DNA of 64,000 nt, from positions 1 through 64,000 of the forward strand of contig NZ_JXKQ01000003.1 in the NCBI RefSeq assembly GCF_001885945.1, in the 5' to 3' direction. This stretch comes from Enterococcus hermanniensis (GTDB lineage: Bacteria; Bacillota; Bacilli; Lactobacillales; Enterococcaceae). Under the pieces are notes generated by a model that was not told the DNA's origin, did not search any database, and worked only from the letters and a program-made list of their open reading frames with translations. Below are positions 16,805 through 25,687 of this stretch, piece by piece (within the stretch, counting starts at the first letter, position 1; each line of letters begins with the position of its first letter). Position numbers and translations under genes: made by a program.

Positions 16805-17860
16805 GGCTAATTCATTTTGATAGATTGCCCAATTTTTTTGACCTGTATTTAAATAGTGTGCTAATAAGTAGCCAATGTAAGGACCGGTAGTCAATCCAGA
16901 AGAGCCTAAACCGCTAGCCACTAACAATTGTTCATTTAATTGGCCGAAGAAAGGCGCAAAATCTGATGTATAGGCTCGGGAGCCCACTCGGACATGATAC
17001 GGTTGATTAAATAAACGCTGTGGATCTGCTAAGAATTTTTCTGCACTCTGTGTCAGTTGAGTAAATGCTTCTCTTGTTGGTTCGAGATTCCAAGCAGCAT
17101 CGTTTTCATGGGTAGCTCCTAATAAGATTTTACCATTCATAAAAGGGATCAAGTCTGCTTCACCATCGAGCATCGCTACAGGATAGTTGCTACTCATTTT
17201 AATGGATGTATCAAAGACCAATAGCTGACCTTTTTGGGGGCGCAGATCGACTTTGTAGCCTAAGGGAGCTAATAAATTTTTCAAGTGTGGCCCAGCAGTC
17301 AAAATAATTTGATCAAATTCTTCCAGTTGTTCTGGCAAGGATACACGTTTCTTGATCAGGGTGAGGCCTTTTTTTTCAGCTAAATTTTTTAAATGTGCTA
17401 AATAGGCCTTACCGTCTAAACGACCGCCACCACTGATTTTAATCGAAGGCAGCGCCTTTAGTAAGGGGAGCTCTAATTGCGTTTGCTCGCCGGATAATTT
17501 TTCGATCTGACCTAATTCTGGGGCGGATAATTTACGTTGTTCAGCTAAATCAATCAGATCATCTAACTTTTCTGCTGGTCGGATAATCAGCGTGCCACTT
17601 TTTTGATAAATTGTATCATCTAGCTGGAAGTCCTGAATCAATTTAGGAAAAAAAGCTGCACCATCTTTTGCAAGCTGATACCATTTTTGGTTTCTTCGTT
17701 TTGAAAGCCAAGGTGAGATGATTCCCGCACTAGCACTGGTTGCTTGTCCTGTAGGCTCGTCAAACAAGGTGACATTATATTTATTTGTATCTAAATAATT
17801 AGCTAACGTCATTCCAATAATTCCGCCGCCAATAATCGCAATTTTTTTCAATCTATTCAC
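16772..17860 (-). CDS. FAD-dependent oxidoreductase (DAO / DadA-like)
   Basis: A 362-residue flavoprotein of the D-amino-acid-oxidase fold. The dinucleotide-binding motif IAIIGGGIIGMTLANYL is at about 7-23 and the C-terminal FAD motif ASGLGSSGLTTGPYIG at about 325-340. The central region with SRAYTSDFAPFFG resembles glycine/D-amino-acid and sarcosine oxidases. The substrate is probably a D-amino acid or imino acid. The start is taken as GTG 17860; the TTG three codons later is an alternative. It stands alone. Confidence 0.85.
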   Translation of the reverse strand: MNRLKKIAIIGGGIIGMTLANYLDTNKYNVTLFDEPTGQATSASAGIISPWLSKRRNQKWYQLAKDGAAFFPKLIQDFQLDDTIYQKSGTLIIRPAEKLDDLIDLAEQRKLSAPELGQIEKLSGEQTQLELPLLKALPSIKISGGGRLDGKAYLAHLKNLAEKKGLTLIKKRVSLPEQLEEFDQIILTAGPHLKNLLAPLGYKVDLRPQKGQLLVFDTSIKMSSNYPVAMLDGEADLIPFMNGKILLGATHENDAAWNLEPTREAFTQLTQSAEKFLADPQRLFNQPYHVRVGSRAYTSDFAPFFGQLNEQLLVASGLGSSGLTTGPYIGYLLAHYLNTGQKNWAIYQNELATYIKEAALDS

Positions 17861-17920
17861 TTCTTTCTTTAATAGATTTTGCCATAATCATAAATACATT
17901 TCAAATAAGTACTTTTTTAC

Positions 17921-17962
17921 TTTACCTGTCGTAGTAATTGTCGTACAATGATTACAACGACA
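17921..17962 (+). promoter_or_regulatory. padR promoter with inverted-repeat operator
   Basis: TTTACC (17921-17926) and TACAAT (17944-17949) are 17 bases apart. An inverted repeat with 11 of 12 matches, TGTCGTAGTAAT (17927-17938) and ATTACAACGACA (17951-17962), overlaps the spacer and the -10 box. Such placement suits repression of the operon by its own PadR protein. Confidence 0.7.
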
Positions 17963-17988
17963 GATGAAGTAATCTAGGAGGTGACAAA

Positions 17989-18315
17989 ATGATTTCAAGC
18001 GATGGAATTCGCGGATACAATGATGTCATCATTTTGTCGGTATTGAAGGAGGGCGACTCATATGGTTACGCAGTTTCCCAGAAAATTCGTGATATAAGTG
18101 AAGAAATCTATGTTATTAAAGAAACCACATTATATTCTGCCTTTAATCGATTAGAGAAAAATGGCTACATACAGTCATATCCGGGAGAAGTTACCCACGG
18201 GAAAAAAAGGACCTATTATCATATAACAGATGAGGGTCTTCACTTTTTAATTGAAAAGAAAAATGAATGGCAACAGACCAAAAAAGTAGTGAATCGATTT
18301 ATGAAAGAAGGGTAA
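17989..18315 (+). CDS. PadR-family regulator (module A)
   Basis: A 108-residue winged-helix regulator. The family pattern is clear: VIILSVLKEGDSYGYAVSQKI, then ETTLYSAFNRLEKNGYI as the recognition helix region and RTYYHITDEG as the wing. It has the short form without a long C-terminal helix. The next gene, a membrane protein, starts three bases after its stop, a common pairing in Firmicutes. The inverted repeat upstream is its likely operator. Confidence 0.9.
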   Translation: MISSDGIRGYNDVIILSVLKEGDSYGYAVSQKIRDISEEIYVIKETTLYSAFNRLEKNGYIQSYPGEVTHGKKRTYYHITDEGLHFLIEKKNEWQQTKKVVNRFMKEG

Positions 18316-18317
18316 AT

Positions 18318-19271
18318 ATGGATACAATCAAAAATTATTTAGCTACATTATTTCTTGAATTTCCTAATACGCCAGAAGTACAGCGAGCAAAACAGGAAAT
18401 TTTGACTATAATGGAAGATCATTATTTGGCGTTGATCGAGGAAGGCAAAAGTGAACATGAAGCGATCGGCCAAGTAATCAGTGAGTTTGGTTCGGTGGAT
18501 GAATTACGTGAAATGTTACAAGTTGAGGAATCTTCAGAGCCAGAACCCGAACCTGAAAATGAGATTGAAGAATCAGAAATGATTATGTATTTATCTCACC
18601 GTAGGAAAGATACATTGGGATTAGGATTAGGAATCAGCGGCTGTTTATTGGCTGTGGGTGTCTTAATCGGGCTTAGTATTCATGGAGCAGAAATGCTTGG
18701 ATTACTATTGTTCTTTGTGTTATTAGCAGTTAGTGTAGGCTTTATTATTTATAATGGGATGCAATTATCTAAAAACGGGGCTATTTTGAATGATCGGTAT
18801 GTTTCATCGAATTTGGGTCGAGTAGCGACGAAAATGAAAAATGAGTACCAAAAAAGTTTTCAAATCAGCTTGGTTTTCGGAATATGCTTATGCGTCTTAA
18901 GTATTGCACCTATTCTATTTTTCCAGATGTTTACTTATGCTGAATATGGTATTCCAGTAATGTTTTTCTTTTTAGCAATTGGGGTATTTTTGATTATTTA
19001 TGGCAGTGTCAATTACACGAGCTTTGATAAATTTATCGATGCGAAGTATTTTATTGCAGATGAAGATGAACCCGGCCCAAAAGCTATGTATGAAAAATAT
19101 GGAGCGGCTGCGCCTAGCAAACACTTGCTCGCTCGAATTTATTGGCCGATGGTTACCTTAATCTATTTTGGTTGGTCTTTTCTAACTGGATCATGGGGTT
19201 CCAGCTGGATAATTTTTATTTTGGCAGGAATCATGTACAGTGTTTTAGAGGCAATTTTTATAAAAAAGTAG
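18318..19271 (+). CDS. HAAS-type membrane protein paired with PadR
   Basis: A 317-residue protein from the ATG at 18318, the codon nearest the PadR stop. The first 75 residues form a helical domain with EVQRAKQEILTIMEDHYLAL and EAIGQVISEFGSVDEL, the pattern of HAAS/DUF1700 domains encoded beside PadR genes. An acidic linker (EPEPEPENEIEESE) precedes six predicted membrane helices. The molecular role is unknown; the HAAS domain may contact the regulator or sense envelope stress. Confidence 0.8.
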   Translation: MDTIKNYLATLFLEFPNTPEVQRAKQEILTIMEDHYLALIEEGKSEHEAIGQVISEFGSVDELREMLQVEESSEPEPEPENEIEESEMIMYLSHRRKDTLGLGLGISGCLLAVGVLIGLSIHGAEMLGLLLFFVLLAVSVGFIIYNGMQLSKNGAILNDRYVSSNLGRVATKMKNEYQKSFQISLVFGICLCVLSIAPILFFQMFTYAEYGIPVMFFFLAIGVFLIIYGSVNYTSFDKFIDAKYFIADEDEPGPKAMYEKYGAAAPSKHLLARIYWPMVTLIYFGWSFLTGSWGSSWIIFILAGIMYSVLEAIFIKK

Positions 19272-19272
19272 C

Positions 19273-19318
19273 ATAAAAAATACGCAGCCTTTTAGTATAA
19301 GGTTGCGTATTTTTTTAA
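19273..19318. terminator. Bidirectional terminator between the two PadR modules
   Basis: AAAAAATACGCAGCCTT and AAGGTTGCGTATTTTTT pair with one G-T around TTAGTAT. Two convergent operons end here. Confidence 0.85.
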
Positions 19319-19473
19319 CGCTCGATATGGATAACGTTGTACCAATGATTTTGATCATAATTTAAATAGCGATCAGTTGAAAAACCAGATAATGTATAAC
19401 CAATCAATGTGAAAAGCAGTCCTGCTCCGATCAGGTACATAGCAATTTTAGGAATTAAATATTTAGCGCTCAT
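19315..19473 (-). CDS. Short membrane protein, possible truncated DUF4097-type gene
   Basis: A 52-residue protein from the ATG at 19473 that overlaps the upstream stop (ATGA). One membrane helix (about 9-27) is followed by a short extracytoplasmic tail WYNVIHIER. In related bacteria the third gene of padR-HAAS operons is often a DUF4097 beta-repeat protein starting with such a helix; here the frame stops where the beta repeats would begin and the terminator follows. It may be a remnant or a genuine small protein. Confidence 0.6.
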   Translation of the reverse strand: MSAKYLIPKIAMYLIGAGLLFTLIGYTLSGFSTDRYLNYDQNHWYNVIHIER

Positions 19474-20054
19474 AGTTCCACAACTTTTCGTTGAAAAATA
19501 TTTCGGCGAATAATAGTCATCAACCATTGATGCATATCAATAAAAATAGCACTAAATTTATAAGTGACCCACATACAGAGTAAGCCGAAACCAAAGAGTA
19601 ACATCCCCATTCCTAATTGAGTGAGGCCCATGAACATGGAGTCAAACAAAACAAAAGGACTTGTAAAGGCCGCGATAGCACCACCGATGAGTGTTCCAGC
19701 AGCTAAGCAAGCACCTGTGAAAGGAAGACACCAAATAAGAAGATCGAGGCTAAGTAATAATAAAAAAATAGCCAGAGCGATACTGCCCCATAAAGGGAAA
19801 CCTAAAATTAATAAAATGATCCATAGCCAGTGAAGTCTTTTGGGAACTTTTACTTCTTGAGGAATCCCAGCTGCTTCAAGAGCCAATTCTTTTGGATTGC
19901 CCAATTTTGCTACTGCAGCTTGCTCAGAGTATCCATCCTCCATCAAATCTAAAATCATTTCATCGTAATATTCGATCAATCGATGAACTTCACTCGGTCG
20001 GACTTCATAAGCTAAATAATTGCTCAATTCTTTGATAAATTCAATTCGATTCAT
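19470..20054 (-). CDS. HAAS/DUF1700 membrane protein (module B)
   Basis: A 194-residue protein from the ATG at 20054, which overlaps the padR stop as ATGA. The N-terminal part carries the HAAS pattern: MNRIEFIKELSNYLAYEV, EVHRLIEYYDEMILDLMEDG and AAVAKLGNPKELA. Three to four membrane helices follow (about 78-190). It is the middle gene of a three-gene coupled operon. Function is unknown; the domain is typical of membrane proteins regulated together with PadR. Confidence 0.85.
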   Translation of the reverse strand: MNRIEFIKELSNYLAYEVRPSEVHRLIEYYDEMILDLMEDGYSEQAAVAKLGNPKELALEAAGIPQEVKVPKRLHWLWIILLILGFPLWGSIALAIFLLLLSLDLLIWCLPFTGACLAAGTLIGGAIAAFTSPFVLFDSMFMGLTQLGMGMLLFGFGLLCMWVTYKFSAIFIDMHQWLMTIIRRNIFQRKVVEL

Positions 20055-20365
20055 TTTTTTACACTCCTTTTGATATACTGATGAACAGCTTCGACTTCGT
20101 TCCACTCCGTTAAAAAATTTTCGATACTGCGCAACCCAATTTCTGTGAGATGATAATATTTCCGTAACCGTCCGTTGTGAATTTTAGAATAAGTGGTCAC
20201 TTTTTTATTATTTTCCAAACGTTTCAAGATGGGGTACAAGGTTGATTCCGTTAGCTCGATTTGAGAAGGAATTTCTTTGATAATTTGATACCCATAAGAA
20301 TCAACATCGATCAAGGAGGCTAAAACACAATATTCAATCATTCCTTTTTTTAATTGACTATCCAA
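20051..20365 (-). CDS. PadR-family regulator (module B)
   Basis: A 104-residue winged-helix protein. The TTG at 20365 is chosen because AAAGAGGTG lies six bases upstream and because the family usually begins with DSQLKKGMIEYCVLASL; upstream ATG codons have no ribosome site. Recognition-helix motif TESTLYPILKRLENNKKV and wing GRLRKYYHLTEIG are clear. It heads a three-gene operon with four-base overlaps. Confidence 0.88.
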   Translation of the reverse strand: MDSQLKKGMIEYCVLASLIDVDSYGYQIIKEIPSQIELTESTLYPILKRLENNKKVTTYSKIHNGRLRKYYHLTEIGLRSIENFLTEWNEVEAVHQYIKRSVKK

Positions 20366-20388
20366 TAACAACACCTCTTTATACCTCA

Positions 20389-20407
20389 TACTATACATTA
20401 CATAGTA
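20389..20407 (-). promoter_or_regulatory. Inverted-repeat operator before padR module B
   Basis: TACTAT-N7-ATAGTA is a perfect 6-bp inverted repeat placed 24 bases before the TTG start, in the core-promoter region. The ATGT-like centre is similar to PadR sites. Confidence 0.6.
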
Positions 20408-20434
20408 TAAAGAAAAAATAGGACTTAAGGCCGA

Positions 20435-20472
20435 TAAAAAAACTCCTTGAAATTATTTCAAGGAGTTTACGA
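20435..20472. terminator. Terminator of the lipoprotein nuclease gene
   Basis: AAACTCCTTGAAAT and ATTTCAAGGAGTTT pair around TA. It lies directly past the stop of the leftward nuclease. Confidence 0.85.
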
Positions 20473-20473
20473 T

Positions 20474-21424
20474 TTATTTTGCTGCGCGATAACCAGCTTT
20501 TTTAGCTTCTTCTACTGTTTTGAACATCTCTTTTGGATTGGTCGTTTTATCGTAGTATTTACTACCTGGTAAATGATAGACACCACTGTTAGAACCTTTA
20601 ATCAATCCATTGCCATTACTATCGACATATTCTTGATTAGTCGTTGAAGTACTACTGTTGATTGTTTCTGTAGTCGATGTTTTTGAGGTTACTTGTTGGG
20701 TATTTTTTGTGGTTGTACTTGTACCATCGGCATAATTCAGCGTAACTCCATCTTCAACATTGAAGATATAAACGTTAAATTGGATATCGTTACTATCAAT
20801 CGATTGAGCCATCATATGGACACCGCGAGCTAAAAGTTCATCTCCACGAAAAATAGGAGTAACTGAATAGCGTACATAATTTTTAGCACTCTTTTCTAAG
20901 TAATATTTAACATCCATTTCAAAACGTAGCATTTCGGGACTATTCAATTGGCGTGTTCCAGTAATCAAATTCTTCCAATTCGCATTTTCACCGGTCAGTT
21001 GATAGCCAATCAAATGAGATCGATTGAACAAGTATTGCCCATTTACTTTTTTGCTATGCCACCCTGTTGGTGTAACACTCGAGATTTCACCACGTTTTCC
21101 AGTAGGCATTAATTTTTTATTTAAAAGTGCTTCTGCACCAGTAGCACGATTCAAATTATCCAAATCATTATATGTTTCCCAAGGACCATTAGCGGTAGAA
21201 AGGTCTGACTGAGAAAAAGTTGGTTTATTTTGATTGATTTCGATTGTTTGTGTGCCATCATAATTCAGATTTGCTAAATCTTGTTGAGCCGAAATAGTTT
21301 GGGTTTGTTTTGTTGTTGAAGATGAGGTGTTTTGCGATGATTCGTTCGTGTGTTTCGCTGAACACGCAGCGAAACTAGCTACTGCGATAACAAGTACAGC
21401 AACTAGTTTAATTTTTTTTAACAA
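20474..21424 (-). CDS. DNA/RNA non-specific nuclease, lipoprotein with sunset-type tail
   Basis: A 316-residue secreted nuclease. The N-terminus is a lipoprotein-like signal (hydrophobic 5-17, then FAAC with Cys21). The nuclease domain (about 50-245) is closely similar to that at 4407-5894, with the same RATxAEAxLN, PTGWHx[10 protein letters not shown] (His137) and [18 protein letters not shown] motifs. A Thr/Ser-rich linker leads to a C-terminal domain (about 268-316: [23 protein letters not shown]) resembling the sunset domain of Firmicutes surface nucleases. TTG start behind GGAG. It follows the small protein upstream by 22 bases. Confidence 0.9.
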   Translation of the reverse strand: MLKKIKLVAVLVIAVASFAACSAKHTNESSQNTSSSTTKQTQTISAQQDLANLNYDGTQTIEINQNKPTFSQSDLSTANGPWETYNDLDNLNRATGAEALLNKKLMPTGKRGEISSVTPTGWHSKKVNGQYLFNRSHLIGYQLTGENANWKNLITGTRQLNSPEMLRFEMDVKYYLEKSAKNYVRYSVTPIFRGDELLARGVHMMAQSIDSNDIQFNVYIFNVEDGVTLNYADGTSTTTKNTQQVTSKTSTTETINSSTSTTNQEYVDSNGNGLIKGSNSGVYHLPGSKYYDKTTNPKEMFKTVEEAKKAGYRAAK

Positions 21425-21446
21425 GGGTACTGCTCCTATTCATTTA

Positions 21447-21716
21447 TTATTCAGGTGCGCCAATGATTTTGATGTATTCATCTGGATTCATAATTTCAAA
21501 ATGTTTAGCGACTAATTGATTGCGTTTGTTCCGTCGTCCCATAATGTGGATCATATATTTGTTTTCAGGGAGACGAAAAACATAGCTAGAGAGATACCGA
21601 TCTTTGATCAAGACCTCAGTTTTACTTTCTCCATCGCTCATGATTAATAAAGACATCATTATAGGTTTTTCCTGTAATAAAATCGTCTTTTCCAATAAAC
21701 CGCGATATTCTTCCAA
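21447..21716 (-). CDS. Small beta-rich protein upstream of the nuclease
   Basis: An 89-residue soluble protein with alternating hydrophobic strands; TTG start after GGAAG. By eye, its segment KYMIHIMGRRNKRNQLVAKH lines up with GMHVVVAGLYNSRKQFIVKK of the SOS-controlled protein at 2990-3244. It has no signal peptide, although the gene downstream encodes a secreted nuclease in the same operon. The function is unknown; a nucleic-acid-binding OB-like fold is a guess from the strand pattern. Confidence 0.65.
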   Translation of the reverse strand: MEEYRGLLEKTILLQEKPIMMSLLIMSDGESKTEVLIKDRYLSSYVFRLPENKYMIHIMGRRNKRNQLVAKHFEIMNPDEYIKIIGAPE

Positions 21717-21847
21717 AAAATCACTTCCTTTAAGCTCTGTAAATTGATTTTAGCATTTTTAACTGATAAATGCTCTGATTAAGGAAAAACTCCTGTTAAT
21801 TTTTGTAAGCTAGAAGAGATTAGGGCTTATTTATCTTATAAAATTGA

Positions 21848-21882
21848 AAAGGCAGAAATCAAATCGATTTCTGCCTTTTATT
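21848..21882. terminator. Terminator of mntH
   Basis: AAAGGCAGAAATC and GATTTCTGCCTTTT pair around AAATC. It is just beyond the mntH stop. Confidence 0.85.
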
Positions 21883-23452
21883 ATTCAGATAGATCTTCAT
21901 CTAATTTTTTGGTTTCAAGTGCTACACGTTTATTTCCGCGATAAAGATCCATGATCGTCCAGGCTAATAGAGCGAGAACGGCTACAATTAATATATAAGC
22001 AATCGTATCAGCAGTATTAATTTCTAAAGCAGTAGGATGATCCCCGAAAAATCCTTCAATTTGGCTAGGTAAGCCAATCAAATTCAAATAAGTTAGACCA
22101 ATGACTGAAATCCATCCAAGTAATTGAACGATCCGATTATTTCTAAAACGTTCACCCATTTCTACTTTGCTATTGGTCATCATTAGAAGAGGTAGCATAG
22201 AGAAGGGAAGAGCAAAAGCTAAGAAAACTTGCGAATTGTTCATTAAATTGTTCAAGGCTTCATGTTCTTCGATAACCGTACTTCCACGAGTAAGCAAGAC
22301 ACAAATAAGTACTGGAACTACTGAGATCAATCGAGTGACTAGTCGGCGAAGCCAGATAGGCATCCGCATATGAATGAAGCCTTCCATAATTACTTGTCCC
22401 GTTAACGTACCAGTAATCGTAGAGTTTTGACCAGATGCTAAAAGAGCGACTGCGAAGAGGGTAGATAAAGCTCCCGTTTTCGCAACATTCATCAAAATTC
22501 CATTACTCATTGTCGCGGGGTTTGATAAAGCTTCGTATAAACCAAAGAATGAAGGATCTTTTACAGTGCCGGTTTTAAAAACAGCTACTCCCATGATCAA
22601 TAATAAAGCATTGACTAAGAAGGCTAAAGATAATTGAATATTCGAATCCCAAGTAGTAAAACGAACAGCATTTGCGACATCCTCTTCATCGGAATGATCC
22701 ACTTCTCTTGTTTGAGAAACTGCTGAATGAAGATATAAATTATGCGGCATAACGGTCGCACCGATAATCCCTAATGCACCAGTCAATGGCGTTTGACCGC
22801 CAATTGCAGGGGAATTAGCAAATGTTTCGCTCGTTGGAACGAAGCCTTTGATCACTTCACTCCAATTAGGATTAGATAAAGCTACTTGATAGATGAAAAC
22901 AAAGAGAATAACAAAAATCAAACAAACGACAATTGCTTCAATTTTTCGAAAACCAATTTTTGTCAACAGCAATAATAAGAAAACATCTAACACAGTAATA
23001 AAAACGGCAATGACTAATGGAATATTAAAGAGTAAATAAAGTGCAATGGCTGCCCCAATCACCTCTGCAATATCGGTCGCCATGATGGCCAATTCTGTTA
23101 AAATCCAAAGTACGATGCCCAATGCTTTGCTTGTGCGTGCTCTGATTGCTTGTGCTAAATCCATCTGAGTGACGATACCTAATTTTGCCGCCATATACTG
23201 TAAAAGCATTGCAACTAAACTAGAAAGTAGGATTACCGACATCAATAGATATTGAAAATTTTGGCCTCCAGTGATAGAAGTGGACCAGTTTCCGGGATCC
23301 ATATATCCTACAGCGACTAATGCTCCTGGTCCTGAATAAGCTAAAAGTGTTCGCCAAAAACTTTTACCTTTTGGTACTTTGATGGTTCCGTTGACTTCTT
23401 CTAATGAAAGTCCATTTGTATGTTCGAGAATGGGACCTTTTTTTGTACTCAA
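21881..23452 (-). CDS. mntH: Nramp-family Mn2+/H+ symporter
   Basis: A 523-residue proton-coupled divalent metal importer with eleven or twelve membrane helices. The family motifs are present: [11 protein letters not shown] in helix 1 (DPGN, metal ligands Asp and Asn), the MPHNLYLHS motif in helix 6 (here [11 protein letters not shown], Met ligand), and the loop [22 protein letters not shown] start at 23452 behind AAGGTGGG. A DtxR-type palindrome upstream suggests manganese-responsive repression. Confidence 0.95.
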   Translation of the reverse strand: MSTKKGPILEHTNGLSLEEVNGTIKVPKGKSFWRTLLAYSGPGALVAVGYMDPGNWSTSITGGQNFQYLLMSVILLSSLVAMLLQYMAAKLGIVTQMDLAQAIRARTSKALGIVLWILTELAIMATDIAEVIGAAIALYLLFNIPLVIAVFITVLDVFLLLLLTKIGFRKIEAIVVCLIFVILFVFIYQVALSNPNWSEVIKGFVPTSETFANSPAIGGQTPLTGALGIIGATVMPHNLYLHSAVSQTREVDHSDEEDVANAVRFTTWDSNIQLSLAFLVNALLLIMGVAVFKTGTVKDPSFFGLYEALSNPATMSNGILMNVAKTGALSTLFAVALLASGQNSTITGTLTGQVIMEGFIHMRMPIWLRRLVTRLISVVPVLICVLLTRGSTVIEEHEALNNLMNNSQVFLAFALPFSMLPLLMMTNSKVEMGERFRNNRIVQLLGWISVIGLTYLNLIGLPSQIEGFFGDHPTALEINTADTIAYILIVAVLALLAWTIMDLYRGNKRVALETKKLDEDLSE

Positions 23453-23525
23453 GTGATTCCCACCTTTCTATTTCTTTTCTACGATGTCATCATACACCCA
23501 ATAATAGGAAAAAGAAAGAAAAAGA

Positions 23526-23539
23526 TTCGGCGCGCCTAA
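23526..23539 (-). promoter_or_regulatory. Possible DtxR/MntR-family operator before mntH
   Basis: TTCGGCGCGCCTAA is a near-perfect palindrome, mismatched only at the third pair, and strikingly GC-rich in an AT-rich gap. It resembles the TTAGG...CCTAA sites of MntR/EfaR-type regulators and lies about 75 bases before the mntH start. Confidence 0.5.
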
Positions 23540-23613
23540 AATTTTTAAAATGCAAAATTCTTTTAGGAATAAATTCTTTGCATTACACTGATAGAAAAGG
23601 ATGAGGTGAGTCG

Positions 23614-24063
23614 ATGAGAACTTGGTATAAACAATTAAACGGAACTTGGGAAATCAAAGGCACGACATTTCCGATGTGGTTATCTGAAAAACGAACAAAA
23701 CCACGGATTACTTATAAGCAACTTGCTAAAAATTCTGTTGAATTACTAGATCTTGTCGAATATGAATCGAAAAATAAGACAAAGAAAATCAAAGGAATCG
23801 ATCGTATTTCCGATAATCAATTTGTTTGGCGGGGACTCGGACCTTTAAAAATTTTAAGTAGCCGCTGGCAAGTAGTGACGATCAAAGGGGATATCTTGGT
23901 GATTCGATTTGAAAAATCATTAGTAACACCTGCTGGAATTGATGTTTTAGTTAGACAGGATGCTCAGATCCCAGATTTGATGGAACGAATCTTAGCTAAT
24001 TATGAAGTCTTTGGTTTGAGTAAAATTGAAAAAAACCAACTTCAGTGGATAAATGATCAATAA
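23614..24063 (+). CDS. Conserved-looking protein of unknown function
   Basis: A 149-residue soluble basic protein with no signal peptide. Residues 1-110 look like a series of beta strands (LNGTWEIKGTTF, VELLDLVEYES, FVWRGLGPLKILSSRWQVV, DILVIRFEKSL), suggesting a lipocalin-like or beta-barrel fold. The last 40 residues are helical. No catalytic motif is recognised. It is monocistronic, diverging from mntH and sharing a terminator with the ABC-F gene. GATGAGGTGAG provides the ribosome site. Confidence 0.7.
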   Translation: MRTWYKQLNGTWEIKGTTFPMWLSEKRTKPRITYKQLAKNSVELLDLVEYESKNKTKKIKGIDRISDNQFVWRGLGPLKILSSRWQVVTIKGDILVIRFEKSLVTPAGIDVLVRQDAQIPDLMERILANYEVFGLSKIEKNQLQWINDQ

Positions 24064-24099
24064 AAAGGACTTCCCAAACTTGGGAAGTCCTTTTTATTG
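24062..24099. terminator. Bidirectional terminator
   Basis: AAAAAGGACTTCCCAA and TTGGGAAGTCCTTTTT pair around AC. It serves two convergent genes. Confidence 0.9.
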
Positions 24100-25623
24100 A
24101 CTGATTTCGATCACTCGGTCGGTCCAATCTTGATAGAAACTTTCTTCATGGGATACGACGATGACGGTACCAGCGAAGTTTGCTAAGCTTTCACGCAAGC
24201 TATTTTTTGTACTTTGATCGATATGGTTTGTAGGTTCATCCAAAATCAATAAATTTCCCTTTTGCATAGTCATTTGACAAAGTTTTACCTTCGTTTGTTC
24301 ACCCCCGCTAAGAGTGCTTAAAGGTTCTTGAGCCAATTGATTTGGTAAACCTGCTTTTGCTAAATGTTTCCGTAATTCTTTGACTGGTTCTTTAGGGAAA
24401 TGATCACTTAAATATTGTAAGGGCGTTTGAAAGGGATTTTCCCATTGCAAATCTTGTTCAAAATAATTAATCGTAGTATTGGCTGGAAAATGAAATTCAC
24501 CTGCCAATTTTGGAATCATACCGATAAGAGTCTTCAATAAAGTTGACTTTCCAATACCATTAAACCCACGAATTGCTACTTTTTCGCCATATCTTAATGT
24601 GATGTTGATGGGAGAAAGCAAGGGCTTTTGGTAACCAATTTCTAAATCGGTTGTTTCTAAGGCTAAGGTTGTAACGATTGGTGTATAGGGAAAATCAAAT
24701 TGAGCTACTGCATTTGAAGAAGGTGGTGTTAGACGTTCGACCTTATCCAATTGTTTTTGACGACTTTTCGCCATCGTTGAACGAGAGCCCGCTTTGTATT
24801 TCCGGATGTACGCTTCTGTTTTCTCGATTTGCCGTTTTTGAGCCGCATATTGTTTCATATATGTTTCTTGGAATTGTTCTTTTTGTTTTAAGGCTTTAGT
24901 TAGATTACCCGTATATTTGGTTAATTTTCCAAATTCGATGTCTGCAATGTGCGTAGTGATTTGATTTAGAAAATCACGATCATGAGAAATCACGATGAAT
25001 GTTCCAGCGAATTCTTGTAAAAATTGACTCAACCAAGCGACGTGCTCATCATCCAGGTGGTTTGTTGGTTCATCAAGGATTAACACATCGGGCTTTTCAA
25101 GTAATAATTTTGCTAAAATCAATTTAGAACGTTGGCCACCACTTAAATCTTCCAATGGTGTATCCATACCCAAAACATCTAAGCCAAGACCGCTACTCAT
25201 CTCAGCAATCAATGTATCGATTTGATAAAAATCTCCTTGGTCTAATTCTGTCTGTAATCGACCCGCACGTTCCAATAATTTATCATCCATCGATTCACTG
25301 TATTCCATATATAGATCACCGATTTTTGCTTCTTTAGCAAAGTCAGCAGCATAGGCTGTTTTTAAAAAATTTTTAATTGAAAGGGTGGGATCAACTTCCA
25401 CATATTGATCCAAATAACCAACGTGGATATTTTTTTGCCAAGCAATGGTGCCTTCATCGGGTAATTGTTCTCCCGTAATGATTTTAATTAAGGTACTTTT
25501 TCCAGCACCATTTTGTCCAACGAGTCCAAGGTGTTCACCCTTGTTTAAATGCAATTCTAACTCTTCATATAAAATCTTATCACCGAATTGCTGGGTGATG
25601 CCGTTTAAATCTAAGATACTCAT
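24094..25623 (-). CDS. ABC-F family ATPase (ribosome-associated type)
   Basis: A 509-residue protein with two ABC domains and no membrane segment. Walker A motifs GQNGAGKST (about 37) and GFNGIGKST (about 350), signatures LSGGQRSK and LSGGEQTK, and Walker B LILDEPTNHLDD and LILDEPTNHIDQ are all intact. The inter-domain linker (about 235-300) is rich in Lys, Gln and Arg, as in translation factors of the EttA/YbiT/Uup group. It may also belong to the antibiotic-protection ABC-Fs, but the short linker and lack of Vga/Lsa signatures favour the housekeeping type. Two micro-ORFs lie upstream on the same strand. Confidence 0.88.
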   Translation of the reverse strand: MSILDLNGITQQFGDKILYEELELHLNKGEHLGLVGQNGAGKSTLIKIITGEQLPDEGTIAWQKNIHVGYLDQYVEVDPTLSIKNFLKTAYAADFAKEAKIGDLYMEYSESMDDKLLERAGRLQTELDQGDFYQIDTLIAEMSSGLGLDVLGMDTPLEDLSGGQRSKLILAKLLLEKPDVLILDEPTNHLDDEHVAWLSQFLQEFAGTFIVISHDRDFLNQITTHIADIEFGKLTKYTGNLTKALKQKEQFQETYMKQYAAQKRQIEKTEAYIRKYKAGSRSTMAKSRQKQLDKVERLTPPSSNAVAQFDFPYTPIVTTLALETTDLEIGYQKPLLSPINITLRYGEKVAIRGFNGIGKSTLLKTLIGMIPKLAGEFHFPANTTINYFEQDLQWENPFQTPLQYLSDHFPKEPVKELRKHLAKAGLPNQLAQEPLSTLSGGEQTKVKLCQMTMQKGNLLILDEPTNHIDQSTKNSLRESLANFAGTVIVVSHEESFYQDWTDRVIEISQ

Positions 25624-25687
25624 GTTTCTCCTACTTTCTTACTTAAAACCTCATCATCTAATAAAAAAGAAGGTTAGTCAAGTAAAA

